Source of the DNA: Achromobacter xylosoxidans | GTDB taxonomy: Bacteria; Pseudomonadota; Gammaproteobacteria; Burkholderiales; Burkholderiaceae_B | Assembly (NCBI RefSeq): GCF_001457475.1 | Contig: NZ_LN831029.1 | Location: 3,472,001 to 3,536,000, forward strand | Direction: 5' to 3' | DNA: 64,000 nt | Shown here: piece by piece, positions 1 through 8,201 of the stretch | How positions within the stretch are numbered: the first letter of the stretch is position 1 | How the letters are laid out: every line of letters starts with the position of its first letter | Translations under genes and position numbers: made by a program | The notes under the pieces: model-generated | What the model was told of the DNA's origin: nothing | The model's database searches: none | What the model saw: the letters and a program-made list of their open reading frames with translations, nothing else

Positions 1-1
1 C

Positions 2-838
2 CGCCACGGCGTGCGGGTGCTGCCGGTGGACGTGACCGTCAGCGGCTGGGACGCGGCGCTGGAGCCCGCGCCCGCCGACGCGCCGCCGCGCCGGCCGCAT
101 CCTCACGCGCCCTCGCCGGACGAAATCCGCCCCGCCGTGCGCCTCGGCCTGAGCCTGATCCAGGGCCTGCACCAAGACAGCGCCCGCCGCATCGAGGCGG
201 CCCGCGCCGACGCGCCCTTCACCAGCACCGGCGACCTGGCCCGCCGCGCCGCCCTGACCCGCCACGACCTGAACGCGCTGGCCGCCGGCGACGCCCTGCG
301 CACCCTGGCCGGCCACCGCCGCCAGGCCAGCTGGGAAGCCGCCGCCAGCGTCCACAGCCGCGACCTGCTGCGCGACGCCGCCATCCACGAAACCGAGATG
401 CCGCAACTGGCCGCGCCCACCGAGAGCCAGACCGTGGCGGCCGACTACCGCAGCGTCGGCCTGACCCTGCGGCGCCACCCCGTCGAACTCTTGCGGCCGC
501 AGCTGGCGGCGCGCAATTTCCAGCCCGCCAGCGCGCTCAACGGCTACCCCGACAAGCGCGTGGCCCGCGCCTGCGGCATCGTCACCGTGCGCCAGCGGCC
601 GCAGACCTCCAAGGGCGTGATCTTCGTCACCCTCGAAGACGAAACCGGTCCGGTCAACGTGGTGGTGCGCCCCGAACTGATCGAGCGCCAGCGCCGCGAA
701 CTGCTCGGTTCCACCCTGCTGGGTGTCTACGGCACCTGGCAGAGCGTGGACGGCGTGCGCCACCTGATCGCGCAGCGGCTGGTGGACCTGTCCGAGTTGC
801 TGGGCGGCCTGAGCACGCCCAGCCGCAATTTCCACTGA
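2..838 (+). CDS. dnaE2: Error-prone DNA polymerase DnaE2, C-terminal part
   Basis: This is the last 278 residues of a C-family polymerase III alpha-type subunit; the gene enters from the left edge, already open at base 2. The visible part holds the helix-hairpin region (about residues 35-110 of the fragment, including GLSLIQGL) and a C-terminal OB-fold (about 180-265, around CGIVTVRQRP and IFVTLEDETG). The protein ends SRNFH. DnaE2 proteins are around 1050 residues and carry out SOS-induced translesion synthesis together with ImuA/ImuB. The expected partners would lie to the left and cannot be seen. Assignment to DnaE2 rather than DnaE1 rests on the short tail after the OB-fold, with no tau-binding extension. 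Confidence 0.9.
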   Translation, partial: RHGVRVLPVDVTVSGWDAALEPAPADAPPRRPHPHAPSPDEIRPAVRLGLSLIQGLHQDSARRIEAARADAPFTSTGDLARRAALTRHDLNALAAGDALRTLAGHRRQASWEAAASVHSRDLLRDAAIHETEMPQLAAPTESQTVAADYRSVGLTLRRHPVELLRPQLAARNFQPASALNGYPDKRVARACGIVTVRQRPQTSKGVIFVTLEDETGPVNVVVRPELIERQRRELLGSTLLGVYGTWQSVDGVRHLIAQRLVDLSELLGGLSTPSRNFH

Positions 839-992
839 CGGCAGTGCGCGGCGGCCGGCGACGCTCCGGGAATCGACCGGACGCCACGGCCAAGCGCCGC
901 GCGGGCGGCTGGTCTATGATGGATTTTCCGCGCCGCCCGCCCGCCCCCGCGCCGGCCGCGCCGTGGAAACGTTTTCTTTTTCAGGAGTGATC

Positions 993-1373
993 ATGATCCG
1001 CAAGCTGATTCCCGTTCTGCTGGTAGCCACGCTGAGCGCCTGCGCCAACACCGGAGCCCCGCGTTCCTCATCCTCATCCGCCGCCTCCAGTTCCGCCAGC
1101 TCGCCCGCCACGTCCGACAGCTCCTCCGGCGCGTCGTACGGATCGCCCTCCACCCAGGCCGGCGCCCGCAAGACCTGCGACGCCGCCCCGCTGCAATCCC
1201 AGATCGGCCAGAAAGCCACCCAGTCCGTCCTGGAAGACCTGCGCACCCGCAGCGGCGCCGCCACCGCCCGCATCCTGCGTCCGGGCCAGTTGGTCACCAT
1301 GGAATACAACGACACCCGCCTGAACCTGATCGTCGACGACAAGGACGTGATGACGGCGATCCGCTGCGGCTGA
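993..1373 (+). CDS. I78-family peptidase inhibitor lipoprotein
   Basis: The product is a 126-residue secreted lipoprotein. ATG 993 is chosen because AGGAG lies 6 bases upstream and a lipoprotein signal follows directly (IRKLIPVLLVATLSAC, lipid-modified Cys at residue 17). A longer upstream reading lacks a signal. Residues 22-52 are a Ser/Ala-rich linker. Residues about 58-126 match the inhibitor I78 family: a Cys early, then RILRPGQLVTMEYNDTRLN and a terminal IRCG, with two Cys that could form a disulfide. I78 proteins inhibit serine proteases; the target here is unknown. The gene is monocistronic, with a terminator just downstream. Confidence 0.8.
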   Translation: MIRKLIPVLLVATLSACANTGAPRSSSSSAASSSASSPATSDSSSGASYGSPSTQAGARKTCDAAPLQSQIGQKATQSVLEDLRTRSGAATARILRPGQLVTMEYNDTRLNLIVDDKDVMTAIRCG

Positions 1374-1396
1374 AATCCCGCCATTCACGGCGCGAC

Positions 1397-1434
1397 GGGC
1401 GCAACGGGCACACCCGCCCCGCGCCCGCTTTTTT
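1397..1434 (+). terminator. Terminator after the I78 lipoprotein gene
   Basis: GGGCGC at 1397-1402 pairs with GCGCCC at 1421-1426, with an inner CGGG/CCCG hairpin, followed by six T at 1429-1434. It lies 24 bases after the stop at 1373. Confidence 0.7.
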
Positions 1435-1675
1435 CCAGACGGCGCGGCGGCCCGCGTCGTCCACGGAATTCTCCCCGCGGCCGCCCCGCACGCGGACATC
1501 CATCCCCCGGAGAACGACCGGCCGGCTCGACAGCCAGGACCGGCCTGGCGCGCAACACTTTCCCTGTCGCGATCGCCTTCCTGCAAGCCCGATCCACAAA
1601 TCGTTCCACCAACGCTTGACCCTTACGTAACGTCATGCCCAAAAGTTCGGCCTGCGCCATCAACGAAGGAACCCC
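1435..1675. other. Intergenic stretch before merR
   Basis: Together with the terminator this gap between stop 1373 and start 1676 is about 300 bases. I see no convincing gene in it. Its right end holds the candidate MerR-type operator described separately. Confidence 0.5.
1616..1635 (+). promoter_or_regulatory. Candidate MerR-type operator/promoter
   Basis: TTGACC at 1616-1621 is followed by TTACGTAA (1623-1630). The 17 bases from 1618 to 1634 are near-palindromic (GAC-CC-TTACGTAA-C-GTC). MerR regulators bind such dyads in their own promoters, often with long -35/-10 spacing. No clear -10 is visible, so autoregulation of the gene at 1676 is an inference. Confidence 0.45.
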
Positions 1676-2704
1676 ATGCGACTGAAAGTAGGAGAACTGG
1701 CCAAGCGCAGCGGACTGACCGTCCGCACGCTGCACCACTATCACGCGATCGGCCTGCTGACGCCTTCGGCGCGCGCCGACAACGGCTACCGGCTCTACGG
1801 CCGCGACGACATCGCCCGACTGCACCAGATCCAGGCATTGCGTCGCTTCGGATTGCCGCTGGCCGAGATCGGCGCCTACCTGGACCAGCCCGGCACGCCG
1901 CTGGACGAGATCATCGCCAGACAGATCGCGATGCTCGACAGCCAGATCCAACACGCCACCCGGCTGCGCGAACGCCTCGCGCAGTTGCAAGGCCAGTTGG
2001 CGATGGGAGCGGAGCCGGAACTGGCCGATTGGCTGACCACTCTGGAACTGATGAACATGTACGACAAATATTTCTCCCAGGAAGAACTGGCGCGTCTGCC
2101 CATGTACCGCCGTGGCCCGAACGACGACGCCGGCTGGCTTGCGCTGATCGCCGACGTGCGCCGGCAGATGGACGACGGCGCCCCGCCCGAGGACCCGCGT
2201 TCGCAGGCGCTGGCCCTGCGCTGGATGACGCTGCTGCTGCGCGATACCAACGGCGATCCGCGCCTGCTCGTGAAGCTGAACCAGATGCACGAACGGGAAC
2301 CGGCCATGCAGGAACACATCGGTATCTCGCCGGCCATGCGCGACTACATCGTGCGGGCGTTCTCCGAAAGCAAGCTGCGGCTCTACGAAAAACACCTGAC
2401 GCCGGACGAGGCCCGGTTCATGCGGGCGCATTATCACGACCGCGCCGGCGAATGGCCGGCCCTGATGGCGCGGGTGCGCGAGGCGATCGATGCCGGGCAG
2501 GCCCCCGACTCGGCCGCCGGCCGCGAACTCGCGCGGCAATGGCTGGAACTGTTTTGCAGCTACGCCGGCAACGATCCCGCGACCCACGCGAAATTCCGCC
2601 ACGCCCTGATGACCGAGCCCGAACTGACCGCCGGCACCTGGGCCGATGACGCCACGCTGGCTTTCATGCGCCAGGCGATGGGCGCATTGACGGCGGCTCG
2701 CTAA
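1676..2704 (+). CDS. MerR-family regulator with long effector domain
   Basis: A 342-residue protein. Residues 3-70 are a MerR winged helix (VGELAKRSGLTVRTLHHYH, then NGYRLYG and LHQIQALRRFGLPL). A leucine-rich dimerisation helix follows at about 78-115. The remaining roughly 220 residues are helical and repeat a TipAS-like pattern twice (MNMYDKYFSQEEL and RLYEKHLTPDEARF), each followed by W-rich segments. TipAS domains bind hydrophobic antibiotics or other small ligands. Two such modules fit a ligand-responsive activator. The start has AAGGA upstream. No target gene is adjacent: the next gene is convergent. Confidence 0.8.
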   Translation: MRLKVGELAKRSGLTVRTLHHYHAIGLLTPSARADNGYRLYGRDDIARLHQIQALRRFGLPLAEIGAYLDQPGTPLDEIIARQIAMLDSQIQHATRLRERLAQLQGQLAMGAEPELADWLTTLELMNMYDKYFSQEELARLPMYRRGPNDDAGWLALIADVRRQMDDGAPPEDPRSQALALRWMTLLLRDTNGDPRLLVKLNQMHEREPAMQEHIGISPAMRDYIVRAFSESKLRLYEKHLTPDEARFMRAHYHDRAGEWPALMARVREAIDAGQAPDSAAGRELARQWLELFCSYAGNDPATHAKFRHALMTEPELTAGTWADDATLAFMRQAMGALTAAR

Positions 2705-2707
2705 GCG

Positions 2708-2739
2708 GCGTCGGCGTCCGCAGACACGGACGCCGACGC
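2708..2739. terminator. Bidirectional hairpin between merR and lysR
   Basis: The 13-base arm GCGTCGGCGTCCG (2708-2720) is exactly repeated in inverse at 2727-2739 around a 6-base loop. It lies between two converging genes. There is no long T-run on either side, so efficiency is uncertain. Confidence 0.55.
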
Positions 2740-2782
2740 GGTTACGGTCGACGTCGCGGCGACAGTCGCGGCCACGACCGCG

Positions 2783-3682
2783 CTACCAGCGCGCCGCCTG
2801 GACAAAATCCACGAAGGCGCGCAGCGGCGCCGGCAGATAATGCCGGCCCGGAAAATACAGCAAGGGGCCGGTGAAGCTGGGCCACCAGTCCGCCAGCACC
2901 GGCTCCAGTTCGCCCCGATCCAGGTACGGCTGCAACCAGTCCTCGAACAGATAGACCACCCCGGCGCCGGCCACCGCCGCATCGACCGCCAGGTCCACCG
3001 CCGCCCCCAGGCTGACGATCAGCGGACCGTCCACCTCCACCGTGACGGACTGGCCCTCGCGTTCAAACGCCCACGCCGGCATCGCGCCGCTGGTAAAACG
3101 GCCGCGCAGGCACGGGTGCTGGCGCAGGTCTTGCGGATGCTGCGGCGTTCCATGCCGGGCCAGGTACGCCGGCGCGGCGGCCACCGCCATCCGCTGGCGC
3201 CGCGGCCCGATGGGAATGGCCACCATGTCCTGGTCCATGCTTTCCTCGTAGCGGATGCCCGCGTCGCAGCCCGATTGCAGCAGCTCGACAAAACGATCGT
3301 CGACGACGACCTCCAGCCGGATCTCCGGATACTGCGCCAGGAACGGCGGCACGATGCGCGGCAGCACCAGCCGGGATGCCGCCAGCGGCACATTCAGCCG
3401 CAGCCGGCCCGCCGGCCGGTCACGGAAACTGTTGGCCACGTCCAGTGCCGACTCGACCGCGTCCAGCGCGGGCGTCAGTTGCTCCAGCAGGCGCTGCCCG
3501 GCCGCCGTGGTCGCCACGCTGCGCGTGGTGCGGTTCAGCAGCCGCAGGCCCAGCCGGGCTTCCAGCCGGCGCACCGCTTCGCTCAGCTGCGACGCGCTGG
3601 TCCCAGTCTGGCGCGCCGCGCCGCGAAAGCCCCCATGCGTAGCCACCGCGACAAAGGCACTGATGTCTTGAAGATTGGACAT
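2783..3682 (-). CDS. LysR-family transcriptional regulator
   Basis: A 299-residue LysR protein. Start ATG 3682 (SNLQDISAFVAVATHGG) is preferred over an upstream start that would add 42 unrelated residues. The N-terminal helix-turn-helix (residues 3-60: FRGAARQTGTSASQLSEAVRRLEARLG, LLNRTTRSV) belongs to the AaeR/DmlR-like group. Residues 90-295 form the LysR substrate-binding fold. It is divergent from the aldo/keto reductase at 3791 across about 108 bases, so that reductase is the likely target. The ligand is unknown. Confidence 0.85.
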   Translation of the reverse strand: MSNLQDISAFVAVATHGGFRGAARQTGTSASQLSEAVRRLEARLGLRLLNRTTRSVATTAAGQRLLEQLTPALDAVESALDVANSFRDRPAGRLRLNVPLAASRLVLPRIVPPFLAQYPEIRLEVVVDDRFVELLQSGCDAGIRYEESMDQDMVAIPIGPRRQRMAVAAAPAYLARHGTPQHPQDLRQHPCLRGRFTSGAMPAWAFEREGQSVTVEVDGPLIVSLGAAVDLAVDAAVAGAGVVYLFEDWLQPYLDRGELEPVLADWWPSFTGPLLYFPGRHYLPAPLRAFVDFVQAARW

Positions 3683-3790
3683 GGCGGGTCCTGATTGTTC
3701 GATATTCCGCACAAGCTGTGCGATTACCAGGGATTGTCGCACGCCCCGCGCCGCCCTAGACTCGCTGTCATTCCCTCCCTGGAGCACGTC

Positions 3791-4663
3791 ATGACCTCGA
3801 TTCAACAAGCCGGCGCCTATTCACTGGGCGACCTGACCGTCAACCGCCTGGGCTACGGCGCCATGCAACTGGCCGGCCCGCACGTATTCGGCCCGCCCAA
3901 GGACAAGGCGCAGGCCCTGGCGGTCCTGCGGGAAGCGCTCGAACTCGGCATCAACCACATCGACACCAGCGACTTCTACGGCCCGCACATCACCAACCAG
4001 CTGATCCGCGAAGCGCTGCACCCCTACCGCGACGATCTGGTCATCGTCACCAAGGTCGGCGCGCGCCGGGGCGACGATGCCTCGTGGCTGCTGGCCAATT
4101 CCCCCGCCGAACTCGAATCGGCCGTGCACGACAACCTGCGCAACCTGGGCCTGGACGTGCTGGACGTGGTCAACCTGCGCCTCATGTTCGACGTGGCCGG
4201 CCCCGCCGAAGGCGACATCGAACCGTCCTTCACCACCCTCGCCGAATTGCAGCGCAAGGGCCTGATACGCCACCTGGGCCTGAGCAACGCCACCGCGCGC
4301 CAGGTGGCGCAGGCGCGCGGCATCGCCGACATCGTCTGCGTGCAGAACCAGTACAACATCGCCCACCGCGCCGACGACGCGCTGATCGGGCAGCTTGCGC
4401 AAGATGGCATCGCCTACGTGCCGTTCTTCCCGCTGGGCGGCTTCTCGCCGCTGCAATCGGCCACGCTGGAGCGCGTGGCCGCCGACTGCCAGGCCACGCC
4501 GATGCAGACCGCGCTGGCCTGGCTGCTGCAACGCTCGCCCAACATCCTGCTAATCCCGGGCACCTCGTCGATCGAACACCTGCGGCAGAACGCCGCCGCG
4601 GCCAGCCTGGCGCTGCCGCCGCGGGCCGTGGCCGAGCTGGACGGGATCGGCGCCGCGGGTTAG
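3791..4663 (+). CDS. pdxI: Aldo/keto reductase, PdxI (YdbC)-like
   Basis: A 290-residue aldo/keto reductase. ATG 3791 has GGAG ten bases upstream. As recalled, it follows E. coli YdbC/PdxI closely along its length: GYGAMQLAGP, FGPPKDK, NHIDTSDFYGPH (catalytic Tyr), IVTKVGARRGDDASWL (catalytic Lys), LDVLDVVNLR, CVQNQYNIAHRADDA and YVPFFPLGGF. The C-terminal NADPH-binding segment is LLIPGTSS. PdxI is an NADPH-dependent pyridoxal reductase that makes pyridoxine in vitamin B6 salvage. Like YdbC, it has LRLM at the place of the usual AKR His. It is divergent from the LysR gene at 2783-3682, its probable regulator. Confidence 0.82.
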   Translation: MTSIQQAGAYSLGDLTVNRLGYGAMQLAGPHVFGPPKDKAQALAVLREALELGINHIDTSDFYGPHITNQLIREALHPYRDDLVIVTKVGARRGDDASWLLANSPAELESAVHDNLRNLGLDVLDVVNLRLMFDVAGPAEGDIEPSFTTLAELQRKGLIRHLGLSNATARQVAQARGIADIVCVQNQYNIAHRADDALIGQLAQDGIAYVPFFPLGGFSPLQSATLERVAADCQATPMQTALAWLLQRSPNILLIPGTSSIEHLRQNAAAASLALPPRAVAELDGIGAAG

Positions 4664-4734
4664 TTCAATGGGCGCGGTTGACCAATCCGCCGCATAGTGG
4701 CACCTTACCCCGAAGTGCCACGCCGGAACCCCAC

Positions 4735-5385
4735 TTGGACCACCCACAGCCCCTCGTCACCGTCGACGCCGTCCTGCTCACCCTGCGCGAGACCGGCCTG
4801 GAAATCGCCCTGCACCCGCGCGACCGCGCGCCGTTCAAGGGCGCCATGGCCTTGCCCGGCGGCGTGGTGCACGTGGACGAAGACGCCAGCACCGAAGCCA
4901 GCATCCGCCGCGTGCTGCGCGACAAGACCGGCTTCGAGCCGCGCTATCTGGAGCAGTTGCAGGTGTTCTCCGGCCCCGACCGCGACCCGCGCAAGTGGTC
5001 GCTGTCGGTGTCCTACGTGGCGCTGGTGCCGGCCGCCGAACTGGAGGCGGCCCCGGCGGGCTTTCGCTTCGTCAGCGTGGACGCGCTGCCGCCGCTGGCC
5101 TTCGACCACGCCGACATCGTCGCCGCCGCCGTGGCCCGCCTGCGCGGCAAATCCAGCTACTCCACCCTGCCGTTCTTCCTGCTGCCCGAACGCTTCACCC
5201 TGACCGAGCTGCAGCGCACCTACGAAGCCATCCTCCAGACCACCCTCGAGAAATCGAACTTCCGCCGCAAGATGGAAGCCTGGGATGTGCTCGAAGCCAC
5301 CGACGACTATGCACTGGGCGCGCAGCGTCCCGCCCGCCTGTACCGCCTGAAAGACTTCGCCCTGTTCGACCGCAGCGTCGGTTGA
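4735..5385 (+). CDS. nrtR: NrtR-type Nudix-related transcriptional regulator of NAD metabolism
   Basis: A 216-residue protein. TTG 4735 is the best start: it opens the Nudix domain directly (DHPQPLVTVDAVLLTL) and no in-frame ATG lies nearby. The Nudix domain spans about residues 6-140, but its catalytic box is degenerate: GGVVHVDED is followed by RRVLRDK where active enzymes have REUxEE. Residues about 148-215 form the NrtR winged helix (LPFFLLPERFTLTELQ, SNFRRK, RPARLYRL). NrtR proteins sense ADP-ribose or NAD-related ligands and repress NAD genes. The next two genes are prs and nadV, with two operator-like palindromes between, which supports the call. Confidence 0.88.
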   Translation: MDHPQPLVTVDAVLLTLRETGLEIALHPRDRAPFKGAMALPGGVVHVDEDASTEASIRRVLRDKTGFEPRYLEQLQVFSGPDRDPRKWSLSVSYVALVPAAELEAAPAGFRFVSVDALPPLAFDHADIVAAAVARLRGKSSYSTLPFFLLPERFTLTELQRTYEAILQTTLEKSNFRRKMEAWDVLEATDDYALGAQRPARLYRLKDFALFDRSVG

Positions 5386-5401
5386 CCTCGCGCCGCCCCC
5401 G

Positions 5402-5424
5402 CTTAGTTGCAAATAAACAATAAG
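5402..5424. promoter_or_regulatory. NrtR operator candidate 1
   Basis: CTTAGT (5402-5407), 11 bases, then AATAAG (5419-5424): an inverted repeat with one mismatch. It covers the candidate -35 (TTGCAA, 5407-5412). Confidence 0.7.
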
Positions 5425-5436
5425 TAGGCTTATACT
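5407..5436 (+). promoter_or_regulatory. Sigma-70-like promoter of the prs-nadV operon
   Basis: TTGCAA (5407-5412), an 18-base spacer, then TATACT (5431-5436). The predicted start of transcription is near 5443, at the left edge of operator 2 and about 30 bases before the prs ATG. Confidence 0.6.
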
Positions 5437-5443
5437 TGCCTCA

Positions 5444-5466
5444 CTTAGTTTTAATTTGCCACTAAG
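5444..5466. promoter_or_regulatory. NrtR operator candidate 2
   Basis: A perfect CTTAGT (5444-5449) - 11 bases - ACTAAG (5461-5466). Read in reverse complement it matches operator 1 at 19 of 23 positions. It starts exactly 42 bases after operator 1, about four helical turns, and covers the predicted transcription start. Confidence 0.72.
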
Positions 5467-5474
5467 GCCTGATC

Positions 5475-6347
5475 ATGTTCACCATCACAGCGGTAGTAGA
5501 AGGACAACGCCACACCGATACGGCCCGCGCGTTCGTGTTCCCCGGCGGCGAAAGCCAGGTCACCGTGCCCGCTGCCTTGCAGGCCCGCGCCGACGCGGCC
5601 AGCGAATTCCGCATCCACGCCCTGCTGAAATCGGCCGACGACGTCATGCAACTGCTGATGCTGACCGACGCCCTGCGCCGCCTGAACCCGGCCGCGCCGG
5701 TGCACCTGGACATGCCCTACGTGCCCTACGCCCGCCAGGACCGCATCTGCAATCCCGGCGAGGCGCTGGGCGCGGCCGTGTTCTGCAAGCTGATCAACGA
5801 CCAGCAATACGCCACCGTCAGCGTGGTCGAACCGCACAGCGACGTCACCCCCGCCCTGCTGCAACGCGTCCGCGTCATCGACGCCGCCGCCTTCCTGAAG
5901 AACGCGCTGGCCAACCCCGCCTTTGCCAACGGCGTCACCCTGATGGCGCCCGACGCCGGCGCCCGCAAGCGCGTGCAGGCCCTGGCCAAAAAGCTGGGCG
6001 TGGCCGACGTGCGCTACGCCGAAAAAGTCCGCGACCCGCAAACCGGCCGCATCACCGAAACCCGGGTGCCCGACGACATCCCCGCGCAACCGGTGCTGGT
6101 GGTGGACGACATCTGCGACGGCGGCCGCACCTTCCTGGAACTGGCCGCCGCCTTGCGCGACAAGACCGACCAGCCGCTCTACCTGTATGTCACCCACGGC
6201 ATTTTCAGCAAGGGCCTGGCCGAGCTGAACGCCCGCTACGCCGGCCTGTACACCGCCTACGACTGGACCGCCGCCGAAGGCCCGGGCGCGCCCGTCATCG
6301 TCAACCCGATCGAAGCCGCCGACGCGCTCGCCACCGCGGCCAACTGA
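5475..6347 (+). CDS. prs: Ribose-phosphate diphosphokinase (PRPP synthetase), NAD-operon type
   Basis: A 290-residue short Prs homologue (housekeeping Prs is about 315). It makes PRPP from ribose 5-phosphate and ATP. Visible landmarks are FPGGESQV (about residue 22), MPYVPYARQDR (the ATP/ribose region, about 76-86), EPHSD in place of the usual DLH motif, MAPDAGARKR, and the PRPP loop VLVVDDICDGGRT (about 208-220). It is first in an operon with nadV, which consumes PRPP, 22 bases downstream. It is therefore most likely a dedicated PRPP supply for NAD salvage, with a separate housekeeping prs elsewhere. Expression is probably controlled by NrtR. Confidence 0.88.
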   Translation: MFTITAVVEGQRHTDTARAFVFPGGESQVTVPAALQARADAASEFRIHALLKSADDVMQLLMLTDALRRLNPAAPVHLDMPYVPYARQDRICNPGEALGAAVFCKLINDQQYATVSVVEPHSDVTPALLQRVRVIDAAAFLKNALANPAFANGVTLMAPDAGARKRVQALAKKLGVADVRYAEKVRDPQTGRITETRVPDDIPAQPVLVVDDICDGGRTFLELAAALRDKTDQPLYLYVTHGIFSKGLAELNARYAGLYTAYDWTAAEGPGAPVIVNPIEAADALATAAN

Positions 6348-6369
6348 ACATCAAGCAGGAGTCCACACC

Positions 6370-8064
6370 ATGAATGCCCCCGCCCCCGTCGCCACCAAGA
6401 ACGGCATCAACCCTTTGCTGCAAGCCGACTTCTACAAGACCGGCCACCCCTTCCAGTACCCCAAGGGCACCAACAGGATCCTGGCCAACTTCACCCCGCG
6501 CTCGGCCCGGCTGGCGCCGGTGCTGCCCGAACTGTTCGACAACAAGATCGTCTGGTTCGGCCTGCAAGGCTTCATCAAGGAAATCCTGATCGACCTGTTC
6601 AACCGCGAATTCTTCGGCAAGCCCGCCGGGGCCGCCGTGCGCCAGTACCAGCGCCGCGTCGACAACGCGCTCGGCAAGGGCGCGGTCACCGTCGATCACC
6701 TGCAAGCGCTGTACGAACTGGGCTATCTGCCGCTGGAGATCCGTTCCCTGCCCGAAGGCGCCCGCGTCGACATCCGCGTGCCGCCCGTCACCTTCGTCAA
6801 CACCAGGCCGGAATTCGCCTGGCTGGTCACCTACATCGAAACGCTGTTCAGTTGCGAATCGTGGAAGCCGTCCACCGTGGCCACCATCGCCTTCGAATAC
6901 CGCAAGCTCCTGACCTACTTCGCCCGCCTGACCGGCAGCCCGATGGACTTCGTCAACTGGCAAGGCCACGACTTCTCGATGCGCGGCATGGCCGGCCTGT
7001 ACGACGCCCGCAAGAGCGGCGCCGGCCACCTGCTGTCGTTCACCGGCACCGACACCATCCCGGCCATCGACTACCTGGAAGACCTGTACGGCGCCGATTC
7101 CGACCGCGAACTGGTCGGCGGCTCGGTGCCCGCCACCGAACACTCGGTCATGTGCCTGGGCAGCAAGGAAGGCGAAATCGAAACCATCCGCCGCCTGGTC
7201 ACGCAGGTCTATCCGGCCGGCATCGTGTCGGTGGTGTCCGACACCTGGGACTTCTGGCAAGTGGTCACCGACTTCGCCGCCGCGCTGAAGCCGGAGATCC
7301 TGGCGCGCCAGCCCGATCCCTTCGGCAACGCCAAGGTCGTGTTCCGCCCGGACTCCGGCGATCCCGTGAAGATCCTGACCGGCTACTTCTGCACCGACGT
7401 GCCCAGTGTGGAAGACGCCGCAGCCCTGGCCGCCGCCCGCCGCGACGGATTCGAAGCCGTGCGGGATATCGAGACTGGCCGCTACTGGCGCCTGGACGAC
7501 GACGCCCGCGCCAGCCAGGCGCTGCGCGAGGCCGAAGTCAACGGCGCGGTGCAATGCCTGTGGAACATCTTCGGCGGCGTCGTGACCGAGCGCGGCTACA
7601 AGCTGCTGGACCCGCACGTCGGCCTGATCTACGGCGACTCCATCACCCTGGCGCGCGGCCGCGACATCCTGGCGCGGCTGGAGAGAAAGGGTTTCGCGTC
7701 GGGCAACGTGGTCCTGGGCATCGGCTCGTACACCTATCAATACCTGACCCGCGACAGCTTCGGCTGGGCATTGAAGGCAACGTATGCCGAGGTCAATGGC
7801 GAACCGCAGGAACTGGTCAAGGACCCGGTCACCGACTCCGGCGTGAAGCGGTCGGCCAAGGGCTTGCTGCGGGTCGATGAGACAGCGACGGGGTATGTGT
7901 TGCGCGACCAGCAGACGCCGGAGCAGGCGGCTGGCGGCGCGCTGGTGCCGGTGTTCCGGGATGGGGTTCTGCTGGTCGAGCAGGATCTGGCGCAGATCCG
8001 GGAACGGTTGCAAGGGTCCTGGGTGTGCCCGAAGCCGGGGAGCATTGATTGGGGACGACGTTGA
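6370..8064 (+). CDS. nadV: Nicotinamide phosphoribosyltransferase NadV
   Basis: A 564-residue NAMPT-type enzyme that joins nicotinamide and PRPP to give NMN, a one-step NAD salvage route. Landmarks: LLQADFYKTGHPFQYPKGT at the N terminus, NFTPRSAR, VWFGLQGFIKE, SFTGTDTIPAI, PATEHSVMCLGSKEGE (phosphoribosyl transfer region with the His), VSVVSDTWDFW, VFRPDSGDPVKIL and IYGDSITL. It is longer than human NAMPT (491), partly through an insert near residues 345-385. It is the second gene of the NrtR-controlled operon and has AGGAG upstream of its ATG. Confidence 0.92.
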   Translation: MNAPAPVATKNGINPLLQADFYKTGHPFQYPKGTNRILANFTPRSARLAPVLPELFDNKIVWFGLQGFIKEILIDLFNREFFGKPAGAAVRQYQRRVDNALGKGAVTVDHLQALYELGYLPLEIRSLPEGARVDIRVPPVTFVNTRPEFAWLVTYIETLFSCESWKPSTVATIAFEYRKLLTYFARLTGSPMDFVNWQGHDFSMRGMAGLYDARKSGAGHLLSFTGTDTIPAIDYLEDLYGADSDRELVGGSVPATEHSVMCLGSKEGEIETIRRLVTQVYPAGIVSVVSDTWDFWQVVTDFAAALKPEILARQPDPFGNAKVVFRPDSGDPVKILTGYFCTDVPSVEDAAALAAARRDGFEAVRDIETGRYWRLDDDARASQALREAEVNGAVQCLWNIFGGVVTERGYKLLDPHVGLIYGDSITLARGRDILARLERKGFASGNVVLGIGSYTYQYLTRDSFGWALKATYAEVNGEPQELVKDPVTDSGVKRSAKGLLRVDETATGYVLRDQQTPEQAAGGALVPVFRDGVLLVEQDLAQIRERLQGSWVCPKPGSIDWGRR

Positions 8065-8201
8065 AAGGATAGCCGGCGGCGCGTTCGCTGCGACGCGCCT
8101 TATCGGCAATCCCGATACCCCCATCAAACATTCCTGCTGGCGCCCCGCCCGGCGCCGCGCCACCATCGCGCCTTCCAGACACATTCATCAAGGAAGCAAG
8201 C

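Noticed and set aside
6301..8184. Long minus-strand open frame opposite nadV
   Set aside because: Shadow of a clearly real NadV gene; no coherent domain and no ribosome-binding site.
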